From Bog-473 sp963800725 (GTDB lineage Bacteria > Actinomycetota > Acidimicrobiia > Acidimicrobiales > RAAP-2): 64,000 bases of DNA. The translations under genes were made by a program, and so were the position numbers. The notes under the pieces are model-generated. The model was not told the DNA's origin. It did not search any database and worked only from the letters and a program-made list of their open reading frames with translations. Position 1 is the stretch's first letter. Each line of letters opens with the position of its first letter. Below are positions 38,808 to 48,411 of this stretch, in pieces. The stretch covers positions 1-64,000 of the forward strand of contig CAWDCE010000019.1 of NCBI GenBank assembly GCA_963800725.1. Reading direction: 5' to 3'.

Positions 38808-39573
38808 GTGACCCAACCGACGTTCGACTTCGCCGACCAGGTGGTGGTGGTCACGGGCGGCTCGCGGGGTCGGGGCCGGCATCGTCGAGGCCTTCGTGGC
38901 GGCCGGGGCCACCGTGCTCACGTGCGGACGCAATCCCGCCGAGGTGCCCGGAGCGACGTTCGTCCAGGCCGATGTGCGCCAGCCCGATCAGGCGGCCCTG
39001 GTGATGGAGACCGCACGAGAACGTTTCGGTCGGCTCGACGTCCTCGTCAACAACGCCGGTGGCTCACCGCACGTCATGGCCGCCGACGCCTCCCCCCGCT
39101 TCGTCGAGTCGGTGGTCGCCCTCAACTTGTTGGCGCCCTTTTACTGTGCGCAGGCCGCACAACGGATCATGGTGGGCAACGCCACGGGCGGGGTGATCGT
39201 CAATGTGGCGAGCGTGTCGGGTCTGCGCCCGTCCCCGGGCACCTCGGCCTATGGCGCGGCCAAGGCCGGTCTGATCAACCTGAGCGCGACCCTGGCCGTC
39301 GAGTGGGCGCCCGATGTCCGCGTCAACGCCGTGAGTGCGGGGCTCTTGGAGACCGACGCCGGCGACGAGCACTACGGCGGACCCGAGGGCCTGGCCGCGG
39401 TCGCCGCCACCGTGCCGCTCGGGCGGATGGGTACCCCCGCCGACGTGGCGGGCGCCTGCCTCTACCTGGCCAGTCCGGCCGCCGCCTACGTGAGCGGCGC
39501 CAATCTCGTGGTGCACGGCGGCGGCGAGTGGCCCGCCTTCCTCACCGCACTCGGGGGCACCGAACAGTCCTGA
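38808..39573 (+). CDS. Short-chain dehydrogenase/reductase next to the ipd cluster (one frame break)
   Basis: About 255 residues: QVVVVTGGSRG, then after a break near 38870 GIVEAFVAAGATVLTCGRNP, DVLVNNAGGSPHV, the active site SVSGLRPSPGTSAYGAAKAG with YxxxK, and VRVNAVSAGLLET. The likely start is GTG 38808. It diverges from echA20 across the operator, as SDR genes do beside the homologous mycobacterial cluster, so a role on a steroid C/D-ring alcohol is plausible. Confidence 0.8.
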
Positions 39574-39702
39574 GGGGCGCCTGGTGCGCCCCGCTGCCCG
39601 GGCGTGCGGTGCTGCGGCGCCGGTGGCCAAGGGTCGCGGACCTCGCAACCGGGACGCCGTCGATGCGGGGACAGCCACGCGTAGCTGCTAAACACGGCAA
39701 CC

Positions 39703-40860
39703 GTGAAATTGGCCGTTCCCACCGAGACGTGCCCGGGCGAGCGTCGGGTCGCCCTCGTGCCTGACGTGGCCAAGCGGCTAGTCGCCGCAGGCTGGGAGGT
39801 CGTCGTCCAAGCCGGTGCCGGCAACGAGGCGGCCTTTTCCGACGACGCCTACGAAGCGGTCGGGGCGCAGGTGGCCCCCGATGCCGCCGCCACCCATAAC
39901 GGGGCCGCCTTGGTGGTGCGGGTCAACGCCCCCGACGAAGCAGCGGCCGCGTTGGTGCCCCAGGGCGCGACGGTCTTGAGCTTCTTCCAAGCCGGGCAGT
40001 CCGAAGCGGCCCTCAAGGTCCTCGCCCAAAAGGGTGCGACGGTCTTCAGCTTCGACCTGTTGCCGCGCATCAGCCGGGCCCAGGGCATGGATGCGCTCAG
40101 CTCCCAGGCCACGGTGTCGGGGTACCGCGCCGGTCTCGCCGCGGCCGATCACCTGACCAAGTTCTTCCCCATGTTCATGACGGCAGCCGGCACGGTGCCG
40201 CCGGCCAAGGTGCTGGTGATGGGGGTCGGCGTGGCCGGCCTCCAGTCGATCGCCACGGCGCGCCGCCTCGGTGCGGTGGTCAAGGCCTACGACGTTCGGG
40301 CCGCCGCCAAGGAGGAGGCCGAGAGCCTCGGTGCCACATTCGTCGACCTCGGGGTCAGTGCCGAGGGTGCGGGCGGGTACGCCCGCGAACTGAGCGACGA
40401 GGAACTCGCCGCCCAACGGGCGGCGCTGGCGGCCGAGGTCGCCGCATCGGACGTCATCATCACCACCGCCGCGGTGCCGGGGCGTAAGGCCCCTGTCCTT
40501 CTTACCGCCGAGATGGTCGAGGGCATGGCGCGCGGCGCCGTGGTGGTCGACATGGCGGCCGACTCGGGTGGCAACTGCGAGTTGTCGGTGCCTGGCGAAG
40601 TGGTCGAGCACCACGGCGTGCATATTGTCGGCATGGCCAACCCACCATCGGGCATGCCGACGCACGCCAGCTTCCTCTACGCCCGAAACGTGGCCAACGT
40701 GCTGGCGCTGATGGCGCCGGAGGGCTCTTTGGCCCCGGACTTTGACGACGAGATCGTCACCGGCATGTGTGTGGTGCGCGACGGCGTGGCGGTGGCGCCG
40801 GCCGCCATAGAGATCCTCGGCGCCGCGGGCGGCAACCAAGGGCAAGGGAGCGAGTCGTGA
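39703..40860 (+). CDS. pntAA: Proton-translocating NAD(P) transhydrogenase, alpha subunit part 1
   Basis: 385 residues from GTG 39703. This is the soluble NAD(H)-binding domain I: ETCPGERRVALVPDVAKRL at the start and the Rossmann motif VLVMGVGVAGLQSIATARRL near 165-190. RISRAQGMDALSSQATVSGY is the mobile-loop region. It works with PntAB and PntB to couple hydride transfer from NADH to NADP+ to proton entry. Coupled to pntAB (GTGA overlap). Confidence 0.93.
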   Translation: MKLAVPTETCPGERRVALVPDVAKRLVAAGWEVVVQAGAGNEAAFSDDAYEAVGAQVAPDAAATHNGAALVVRVNAPDEAAAALVPQGATVLSFFQAGQSEAALKVLAQKGATVFSFDLLPRISRAQGMDALSSQATVSGYRAGLAAADHLTKFFPMFMTAAGTVPPAKVLVMGVGVAGLQSIATARRLGAVVKAYDVRAAAKEEAESLGATFVDLGVSAEGAGGYARELSDEELAAQRAALAAEVAASDVIITTAAVPGRKAPVLLTAEMVEGMARGAVVVDMAADSGGNCELSVPGEVVEHHGVHIVGMANPPSGMPTHASFLYARNVANVLALMAPEGSLAPDFDDEIVTGMCVVRDGVAVAPAAIEILGAAGGNQGQGSES

Positions 40861-41197
40861 CCACCGGCATCGTCGAGTACCTCACCGTCTTCGTCCTGGC
40901 CGCCTTCGTCGGCATCGAGGTGGTCTCCAAGGTCCCGAGCATTCTGCACACCCCGCTCATGTCGGGTTCCAACGCGATCCACGGCATCGTGCTGGTCGGC
41001 GCGCGCTGACCATCATGGGCGAGGCCAGTGGCACGGCCCAACTGGTGCTCGGATTCCTGGCCGTGTTCTTGGCCACCCTCAACATCGTGGGCGGTTTCGT
41101 GGTCACCGACCGCATGCTCGAGATGTTCAAGGGCAAGCCCGAAGACCGCGCCCGAGCCGCCAAGGGCAGCGACCCGGGATCGGGTGATCCGGCGTGA
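40857..41197 (+). CDS. pntAB: NAD(P) transhydrogenase, alpha subunit part 2, membrane (frame break)
   Basis: About 113 residues with hydrophobic segments YLTVFVLAAFVGIEVVSKVP and TAQLVLGFLAVFLATLNIVGG and the conserved HTPLMSGSNAIHGIVLVGA. The frame breaks near 41003, where GGCGCGCGCTGACC has two bases more than needed for VGALTIMG. Because this subunit is needed for the proton channel and both neighbours are intact, a GC-dinucleotide sequencing error is likelier than loss. Confidence 0.88.
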
Positions 41198-42618
41198 GCC
41201 TGCTCGCGGTCTCCTTCCCGCTCGCCACCCTGCGCAATCTCATCTACCTGATCGCCATCATTGGTTTCATCCTGGCCCTCAAGGGACTGGGGTCACCCAA
41301 GTACGCCCGGCGGGGCAACCAGCTCGGCGCGGCTTCGGCGATCCTCGCCGTGGCCATCACCTTCACGTTGCCCACATTGCGCCACCGCGGCGAGAACCTC
41401 ACTTTGGCGCTGATCGCCATGGTGCTCGGTGCGGCGATCGCGGTGCCGGTGGCGCGCCGGGTCCGCATGACCGCAATGCCCCAACTCGTCGCCATCTTCA
41501 ACGGAGTGGGCGGTGGCGCCGCTGCGTTGATCTCGATCATCGAGCTGTTGCATCTGCACTCGCTCGGACTCAATCCCGCCGTCTACGTGACCGCCGAGGT
41601 GCTCTTGGGCGTCTTGATCGGCGCGGTCAGCTTCTCTGGAAGTGCCATCGCTTTCATCAAGCTCCAAGAACTGATCACGGGGCGGCCGATCACCTATCCG
41701 GGCCAACAGGTGATCAACGCCATCGTCGGTGTCGCTATCGCCGCGCTCATCGTGGCGTCGCTGGTGACCGGCAACATCGCCTTCGTCTGGATCCTCTTGG
41801 GGCTGGCCCTCGTGCTCGGGGTCATCTTCGTGCTCCCCATCGGCGGCGCGGATGTGCCGGTGCTGATCTCGCTGCTCAACTCGTTCACCGGTCTGGCCGT
41901 GGCCGCGTCGGGATTCGTACTCGACAACGACCTCTTGATCGTTGCGGGTACCTTGGTGGGCGCCTCGGGCATCATCTTGACCCGCCTCATGAGCTCGGCG
42001 ATGGGCCGCTCATTGCCCAACATCTTGTTCAGCGCCTTTGGGTCGGTCATCACGGCCACCGGCGGCGAGGAGGGCGATGCGTCCCGCTCGGTGCGCACCG
42101 GGACGCCTGAGGACGTGGGCGTCCTCTTGGCCTACGCCCGCAAGGTGGTCATCATTCCGGGATACGGCCTGGCCGTGGCCCAGGCTCAGCACACCGCCCG
42201 TGAGCTGGCCGACGCCCTCATGGCCCGGGGAGTGGACGTCTTTTTCGCCATCCACCCCGTTGCCGGCCGCATGCCCGGGCACATGAATGTCCTGCTCGCA
42301 GAGGCAAATGTGCCCTACGACGAGTTGAAGGAAATGGACGAGGCCAACCCCGAGATGAGCACCGCCGACGTGGCGCTCGTGGTCGGGGCGAACGACACTG
42401 TGAACCCGGCTGCGAAAACCACGCCAGGAAGTCCTATATTTGGCATGCCCATCATCCATGCGGACGAGGCGGAAAACATCATCTTCTTGAAAAGATCGAT
42501 GCGTCCGGGCTTTGCGGGAATCGACAATGAGCTGCTCTATGACCCTAAGACGACCATGCTGTTCGGCGACGCCAAGGACACACTGTCCAAGCTGGTCAGC
42601 GCGGTGGCCGACGCCTGA
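41194..42618 (+). CDS. pntB: NAD(P) transhydrogenase, beta subunit
   Basis: 474 residues. Eight or nine membrane helices occupy the first 270 residues (GVGGGAAALISIIEL, SFSGSAIAFIKLQELITGRP). The NADP(H)-binding domain III follows, with VVIIPGYGLAVAQAQH, HPVAGRMPGHMNVLLAEANV and VVGANDTVNPAAKT. Complete. GTG 41194 overlaps the pntAB stop. Provides NADPH for biosynthesis at the cost of the proton gradient. Confidence 0.94.
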   Translation: MSLLAVSFPLATLRNLIYLIAIIGFILALKGLGSPKYARRGNQLGAASAILAVAITFTLPTLRHRGENLTLALIAMVLGAAIAVPVARRVRMTAMPQLVAIFNGVGGGAAALISIIELLHLHSLGLNPAVYVTAEVLLGVLIGAVSFSGSAIAFIKLQELITGRPITYPGQQVINAIVGVAIAALIVASLVTGNIAFVWILLGLALVLGVIFVLPIGGADVPVLISLLNSFTGLAVAASGFVLDNDLLIVAGTLVGASGIILTRLMSSAMGRSLPNILFSAFGSVITATGGEEGDASRSVRTGTPEDVGVLLAYARKVVIIPGYGLAVAQAQHTARELADALMARGVDVFFAIHPVAGRMPGHMNVLLAEANVPYDELKEMDEANPEMSTADVALVVGANDTVNPAAKTTPGSPIFGMPIIHADEAENIIFLKRSMRPGFAGIDNELLYDPKTTMLFGDAKDTLSKLVSAVADA

Positions 42619-42620
42619 CC

Positions 42621-42635
42621 CCGCGTTTTGCGCGG
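42621..42635 (+). terminator. Hairpin after pntB
   Basis: CCGCG-TTTTG-CGCGG immediately after the pntB stop. Without a following T run it is a weak or Rho-assisted terminator at best. Confidence 0.35.
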
Positions 42636-42672
42636 CATGTATCACCATGCCTCGCACCCGCATCTTTTTCTC

Positions 42673-44938
42673 ATGAGCCCGACTCCGAGGACGCCGGGCG
42701 GTCGCGGTCCGACCAAGGGTCGCTGGTGGGCCCCGATGGGAGCCATGGCGGTCGTTGCGGTTTCGGTGGGGATCGCCCGGATCACCAGGCGCGCCGACCC
42801 GACGGAGGTGCCGCACCCATCATCGGACCGCTCCGGTGCGCCCGACGGGACGGCGGCGAGCGAAGATCACCGCGACGCCACCGAAGTCGCTGCCGTGGAG
42901 TCGGGCCTCGCTCCTGACGCGGACCTCAGTCAAGATGCGCCGTCGCAGGACCATGTACCGGGTGCCGATGGTGTCCAAGCGGTCCCCGTCGCGGCCGTCG
43001 AGCAGCGCGACGTCGCTGACGCGCCGAGCGCGCACAACGGACAACTCGACACGTCGTCACCGCATGCACCGGTCGAGGAGACGGTCGTGGCGCTCGTGAC
43101 CCCGGTGCGGGCCAAGTCCGGCCCCGCCCACAAGCGCCCACGGCGCGGCCGCGCAACGGCCAACGTGGCCGGTGCCGCGGTCGGTGCTGCGACCACTTCG
43201 CCAACCCAGACAAGGGCGCCGCGCCACTCGCGTCCCGCGCACAAGCGGTCGCGTGACGGTCGACGGGCCGTCCCGATCGCCACCTTGTGCGCGCTGGTGC
43301 TTCTCACCGCCATCGCCGGATTCATCGGGGCCACGACTCGGGCTTCGACCACTTCGAACGCCGCGACCTCTCGTCACGCGCCACACTTCGCCGACCGCAC
43401 CGGGGACCAAGGCAACCGGCTGGTCGGGCTGCCCAAGGTCGCACCGGTGCTCCCGGCCGCGGCGGCTCCGCCGGCCGCGGCGCCAGCCTCTTTGATCGCC
43501 GCGCCACCGATCGCTTCGCGTGAGGACTTCGGCTTCGCCCCGTATTGGACCCTTCCCCAGTCGGGGGGCTTCGATATCAGTGGGCTGACCACCTTGGCCT
43601 ACTTCTCGATCGACGTGAATGCGGACGGATCGCTCGATGAGAGCGGCCCGGGTTGGAATGGCTATGAGAGCCAAGACCTCGCCGACCTGGTGACCCGGGC
43701 CCACGCCGCCGACAAGCGTGTTGTCTTGACCGTGAACGATTTCGACCAGGGATCGCTCGACGCGCTGACGTCATCGCCCTCGGCGGCGGTGACCTTGTCT
43801 AAGGCCCTCATCCCCGCACTGGAGAACAAGAATCTCGACGGGGTGAACTTCGATTTTGAGGGAGCGGGCAGTGCCGACCAGGCCGGACTGACCAGGTTGA
43901 TCACCGAGGTGTCGTTCGACTTGCGCCTGGCCGATCCGCACTGGCAGATCACGATGGACACCTACGCGTCGTCGGCCGGTGACACCAGCGGCTTTTTCAA
44001 CATCCCCGCCCTGGCCCCTGCGGTCGACGCTTTCTTCGTCATGGCCTATGAAGTGAACCTCGCCGGGTCGTCCACGCCGCTGTCGCCCCTCACCAGCGGC
44101 CAGTTCAGCGACCTGTCGGCCCTGACGCAGTACACGGCGGCGGTTCCGGCCTCCAAGGTCATCTTGGGGACCGGGTTCTTTGGGATCGACTGGCCGACGA
44201 CCGACGATTCGATGCAAGCCAACGCGGCCGGCGGGGCCAACGACATCGCCGATGCGCAAATCCAGGGCAGCGGCGATCCGCAGTACTGGGACCCCGTGAC
44301 CGACACCGGTTGGACGAGCTATCTGGTCGGGACCCAGTGGCATGAGTCCTATTGGGAGAACCCCTATGGGCTCTATCTCGAATCACTGCTGGCAGCGAAG
44401 TTCGCGGTCCGCGGGGTGGGGATATGGGCGCTCGGCATGGAATCGAACGACACCACGATGATCGCCGCCCTCAACGGGGTCGCCCCGCCGGGAGGCGCCG
44501 GCGCCATTGGCCCACAGACCGTCCCAGGTGCCACGTCCGTCACGACGCCGAGCGGCGCCCCGACGACGACGACCGGCGCGCCACCGCCTGCGACCACCAC
44601 CACGGGACCGACGCAGCCCGGTGCCACCACCACGACAACGACCCAACCGAAGACCACGACCACCACCGCCCCGACCACCACGACGACCACGACGGTCCCG
44701 TTGACCACGGCCACCGCCGCTGGAGTGGCCAAGGTGCTGACCCCGGTGAGCGCCACCCCGGTCGTGGGCGCCGCGCTCGGAACCTTGAGCAATTTCGCCA
44801 CCAACGTGGCCGGACTGTGCCTGCCTGGCCAACGGGCCACCGCTCGAGTATTTCGAATCTGCGGACCTGACCAGGTACATCGCCGTCGCCATCGCACCGA
44901 CGGACTGCGTCACCCAGGACTTCAGCTTCCCGCTCTAA
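42673..44938 (+). CDS. Membrane-anchored GH18 (chitinase-fold) surface protein (late frame break)
   Basis: About 755 residues. A long disordered N-terminus precedes one membrane segment (VPIATLCALVLLTAIAGFIG, near 43275-43335). The GH18 barrel follows (FGFAPYWTLPQSGGFDISGL, then the catalytic strand LDGVNFDFEG near 43835-43865, and VDAFFVMAYEVN). A Thr-rich linker encoded at 44520-44720 leads to a short C-terminal domain. The barrel resembles spore-type peptidoglycan hydrolases more than true chitinases. The frame changes near 44835; the restored end is IAPTDCVTQDFSFPL. ATG 42673 is the likely start. Confidence 0.8.
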
Positions 44939-45034
44939 GGGCGCCGGCTCGCCCCGATCCGCCACCCGCTGGCAGCGTTGGTGCCCAGGGTGACCGCAGT
45001 GGCCCCTGGGCGCAGCACTAGCGTTGTTGCCGCC

Positions 45035-46996
45035 ATGGCGGATGACACCGAGTTGTTCGAACCTCACGCACGCTCGTTCCCACGCGTCTTGGGAACCCAG
45101 CGCACGCTCCAAGTAGTACTCGGTCTGTTTTGGATCCTCGACGGCGCCCTGCAGTTCCAGCCGTTCATGTTCGGCAAGGGCTTCGTGGACAGCTTCATTT
45201 TGGGCAATGCCAGTGGCCAGCCGGCGCCGATCTCGTGGTTCCTCACCAACGTCGGGCACTTCATCACCCCCGACGTGGCGGTGTGGAACACCTTATTCGC
45301 CTTGATCCAGGTCGGGATTGGGGTGGGCTTGCTCTTCTCGCGCACGGTCCGCCCGGCGCTGGGGGTCTCGTTCGTATGGGTGCTCGGGGTGTGGTTCTTC
45401 GGCGAGGGCCTCGGGATGATCTTCACCGGGACCGCCAGCCCGCTCACCGGGGCGCCCGGGGCGGTGCTCATGTACGGCCTGCTCGGCCTGATGGCTTGGC
45501 CCAAGGCGAACGCCGCCAGCACCCAAGATGACGAGGCGACCGGCGTGGCCTCGTCGGCGGCCGGCCGGGGCATTGGGGGAGCGGTCACCCCGCTCGCGGC
45601 ATGGAGCGGGTTGTGGATCCTCTCGGCCATCTTGTTCCTCCTGCCGGCCAACCGGACCGCAACCTCGATCTCGAGCGCCATCACCGGCATGGCACCGGGG
45701 ACACCGAGTTGGTATGGGCACTTCTTGACCAGCACGGGTAGTTGGCTCGGCGCTTCGGGAGCGACGACGTCGTGGATCCTCGCCATTGTCTCGATCGTCG
45801 TTGGCGTCGGCCCGCTCTTGGTGCGCCGACCGGGCATCTTCTTGTTTCTCGGTGGCCTCTTCGCGGCGCTGTTGTGGATAATGGGACAAGGCTGGCTCGG
45901 GGGCATCTTCAGCGGGTCGGGGACCGACCCGAACATCGGGCCGCTGATCGTCGTGCTCGCCCTCGCCATGGTGCCGGCCCGGGTGGCCACCGATCCCGCC
46001 GTGCTCACCCCGGCCCGCGCCCTCATGGAGCGCCGGCCTGCCGTCAGCGTCGGGGCCGTGGCGATCGTCGGTGCTGCGTTGGCCTTGAGCGCGACCTATC
46101 CCGTGGCGGCCGAGGAGTCGACCACGACCGCGATGTCGGGCATGTCGATGGCGGGCTCGTCGTCCTCGGGAACGTCGGGGTCATCGAACGCTTCGGCCAC
46201 CGAGTCGACGTGCACGCAGAAGCAGACCGGCATGCCCCATGCGGGGCTCGATCTCAACAACACGCCCTACATGGTGATGAGCGGGAACCTCGGCATGGAC
46301 ATGAACGGCGCCGATGCGTCGGCCGCGGCGGGTCTCAACACCACCAAGGAGAACTGGCACTACACCGGCCCGGCCCTCCCAGCTTCGACCGCCTCGGTGC
46401 TCTTGGCGCAAGGGTCCAACAGTCCCGACACCATCCACATGGCCGCCGCCGGCTGTGCCAAGGCGGTCACGGCCACCGAATTGTTGGGCTCGACCCAATA
46501 CGTGCAATCGACCAGCCAGGCCGCCGCCCAGTACGCCACCCCGGCCGAGGCCATGGCGGCAGGGTACGTCGCGGTGACGCCGACGGACTACCCGGTGGTG
46601 ACCTACGTGAACCCGAGCATCGTCGCGGCCAACGCGGCCGCCAAGCGGACCTTGAACCCGGGCTTCATCGACGGTCTCGTCTACGCCACGGTGCCCTCGG
46701 GCGACACGGTCCTGGTCGCCGCCATGTACATCCTGCCCTCGACCGTCGCCACGGCACCCATGCCCTACGGGGCACTGGTGCAATGGCATCAACGCACCAA
46801 TGTGTGCGTGCCGACCGGCACCGAGGCGGGCGCGTCCTATCAGGTCAGCGGGATCGCACCGTGCGCCGCGGGTACGGTCAGAGGGTCCACGCCGTATGTG
46901 ACCTATGTGTGGCAGGTCCCCGTCGCCGGCGGTCCCTTGGCCATCCAACCTCCCGACCTCCAGGTGGTCGAGGCCGCGGTCATGGCCTCGTCGTAG
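45035..46996 (+). CDS. Polytopic membrane protein with Met-rich extracytoplasmic domain
   Basis: 653 residues. The first 360 contain about nine hydrophobic segments (VVLGLFWILDGALQF, VSFVWVLGVWFFGEGLGMIF, GIFLFLGGLFAALLWIMG), with a DoxX-like feel at the start. After a last helix near 46040-46095, a secreted-type domain begins with a Ser/Met-rich stretch (AMSGMSMAGSSSSG), then GMPHAGLDLNNTPYMVMSGN and several Cys. Met- and His-rich segments suggest possible copper binding, but that is a guess. No family recognised. Confidence 0.7.
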   Translation: MADDTELFEPHARSFPRVLGTQRTLQVVLGLFWILDGALQFQPFMFGKGFVDSFILGNASGQPAPISWFLTNVGHFITPDVAVWNTLFALIQVGIGVGLLFSRTVRPALGVSFVWVLGVWFFGEGLGMIFTGTASPLTGAPGAVLMYGLLGLMAWPKANAASTQDDEATGVASSAAGRGIGGAVTPLAAWSGLWILSAILFLLPANRTATSISSAITGMAPGTPSWYGHFLTSTGSWLGASGATTSWILAIVSIVVGVGPLLVRRPGIFLFLGGLFAALLWIMGQGWLGGIFSGSGTDPNIGPLIVVLALAMVPARVATDPAVLTPARALMERRPAVSVGAVAIVGAALALSATYPVAAEESTTTAMSGMSMAGSSSSGTSGSSNASATESTCTQKQTGMPHAGLDLNNTPYMVMSGNLGMDMNGADASAAAGLNTTKENWHYTGPALPASTASVLLAQGSNSPDTIHMAAAGCAKAVTATELLGSTQYVQSTSQAAAQYATPAEAMAAGYVAVTPTDYPVVTYVNPSIVAANAAAKRTLNPGFIDGLVYATVPSGDTVLVAAMYILPSTVATAPMPYGALVQWHQRTNVCVPTGTEAGASYQVSGIAPCAAGTVRGSTPYVTYVWQVPVAGGPLAIQPPDLQVVEAAVMASS

Positions 46997-47000
46997 CGAT

Positions 47001-47930
47001 TCAGCGCGGGGCGATCTCGTCGACCCGGGCCAACACCTCGGCGCTCAGCTCCCAGCCGTCGGCGGCCACGTTGGCGGTGATCTGCTCGGGGCGGGTGGCC
47101 CCCGCGATCACCGAGGCCACCGCCGGCTTCGAGAGCAACCAGGCCACGGCTAGTTCGACCACGCTGTGTCCCGCCGCGGCGGCCAGGGCCTCGAGGGCCG
47201 CCACCTTGGCCAGTCGGTCCTCGCTGAGCGCCTCGGCCGCCGCGTCACCCATGGCGGCGAGGCGGGTCCCCGCCGGCGGGGGCTCACCAGCGCGGTACTT
47301 CCCGCTCAAGAGGCCACTGGCCAGCGGGTAGTAGGGCAAGAAGGCAATCGTGTTGCGCGCCGCGTAGTCGAGCACGTCGTCTTCGGGGTCTCGGTGCAAA
47401 ATGCTGTACTGGTTCTGCACGCTCACGAAGCCCGGTGCCCCGGGCGCCCGCGCCGCCTCGGCCTCGCTCAGCATGGCTTCGCTGAAGTTGCTACAACCGA
47501 ATTCGACGATCTTTCCTTCGGCGACGAGTTCGGCCAATGTCGCCATTGTTTCGGCGATCGGGGTCGATTGATCAGGGAAGTGCAGTTGGTAGAGGTCGAT
47601 GCGGTCGGTCCCGAGCCGGGTCAGGCTGTCTTCGACGGCCCGGCGGATGTAGGCGGGCTTGGCCCCGCCTTCGTGTCCTTCGTAGGGTGCGCCGAATTTC
47701 GAGGCCAACACGATTTCGTCCCGGCGCGCCCCGAGGGCGGCACCGAGGTAGCTCTCGCTCTTGGCACCCCCGTAGATATCCGCGGTGTCAAAGAGGTTGA
47801 TGCCGGCGTCGAGGGCGGCACCGACGACGGCGTCGGTCTCCTTGCGGCCGATCCGCATCCCGAAATTGTTGCAACCGAGACCGATCACGCCGACCTCGAG
47901 TGAACCAATGGTGCGGGTTTGCATGGTCAT
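47001..47930 (-). CDS. Aldo/keto reductase
   Basis: 309 residues from ATG 47930. INLFDTADIYGGAKSESYLG contains the catalytic Asp and Tyr, EIVLASKFGAPYEGHEGG follows the Lys strand, DLYQLHFPDQSTPIAETM has the His, and VEFGCSNFSEAML with SVIAGATRPEQITANV binds NADPH. This subgroup (AKR11/12-like) reduces diverse carbonyls. It converges with the 45035 gene, 4 bp apart. Confidence 0.88.
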   Translation of the reverse strand: MTMQTRTIGSLEVGVIGLGCNNFGMRIGRKETDAVVGAALDAGINLFDTADIYGGAKSESYLGAALGARRDEIVLASKFGAPYEGHEGGAKPAYIRRAVEDSLTRLGTDRIDLYQLHFPDQSTPIAETMATLAELVAEGKIVEFGCSNFSEAMLSEAEAARAPGAPGFVSVQNQYSILHRDPEDDVLDYAARNTIAFLPYYPLASGLLSGKYRAGEPPPAGTRLAAMGDAAAEALSEDRLAKVAALEALAAAAGHSVVELAVAWLLSKPAVASVIAGATRPEQITANVAADGWELSAEVLARVDEIAPR

Positions 47931-48030
47931 TGACCTCTCTTTGGCTGGGCCGATGCAGGGGGATCGGGTCGCAGGTAGCGTACCGGCGGCACGTCGGAAG
48001 CAATCCGGCCGATGATCTGAGGAGGCAACG

Positions 48031-48411
48031 ATGGCAGAGGGAGCAGTTGACGTCACCGTGAACGCGACACCCGACGAGGTGTGGGCCAAGGTGGGCCAGT
48101 TCGGCGAGGTGGACAAGTTCTTCCCCGGCATCGAGTCGTTCCGGCTCGAGGGCGACGACCGGGTCATTGGCATGTTCGGGATGGAGATCCGCGAGCGCCT
48201 GATCTCGCGTGACGACGCCACCCGTGTCCTCAAGTACTCGGTGGTCGACGGCGTCCCCATCGAGAGCCACACCGCGACCATCAGCGTCGAGGCCGACGGG
48301 ACGGGCTCCAAGGTGACCTGGGCCTACGACGTGGAGCCCGCCGAGATGGCGCCCATCTTCGGTGACACCTACAAGGGCGCGCTGACGGCGGTTGCCTCGC
48401 TCTTTTCCTGA
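48031..48411 (+). CDS. SRPBCC (START-like) family protein
   Basis: 126 residues with GAGGAGG upstream of the ATG. VDVTVNATPDEVWAKVGQFG starts the helix-grip fold. SRDDATRVLKYSVVDGVPI and GSKVTWAYDVEPAEMAPIF line the cavity. Polyketide-cyclase/lipid-transport-like small-molecule binder of unknown ligand. It is followed without gap by the ABC1 kinase gene, so the two are probably cotranscribed. Confidence 0.82.
   Translation: MAEGAVDVTVNATPDEVWAKVGQFGEVDKFFPGIESFRLEGDDRVIGMFGMEIRERLISRDDATRVLKYSVVDGVPIESHTATISVEADGTGSKVTWAYDVEPAEMAPIFGDTYKGALTAVASLFS

Noticed and set aside
44630..44720. ACC/ACG repeat looking like a microsatellite or CRISPR-like array
   Set aside because: It encodes the Thr-rich linker of the GH18 protein; no spacers or regular repeats. 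No CRISPR array was seen anywhere in the window.
42820..44913. Long minus-strand frames opposite the GH18 gene
   Set aside because: They mirror low-complexity Thr/Ala codons of the plus-strand gene, which has clear domains and codon bias.
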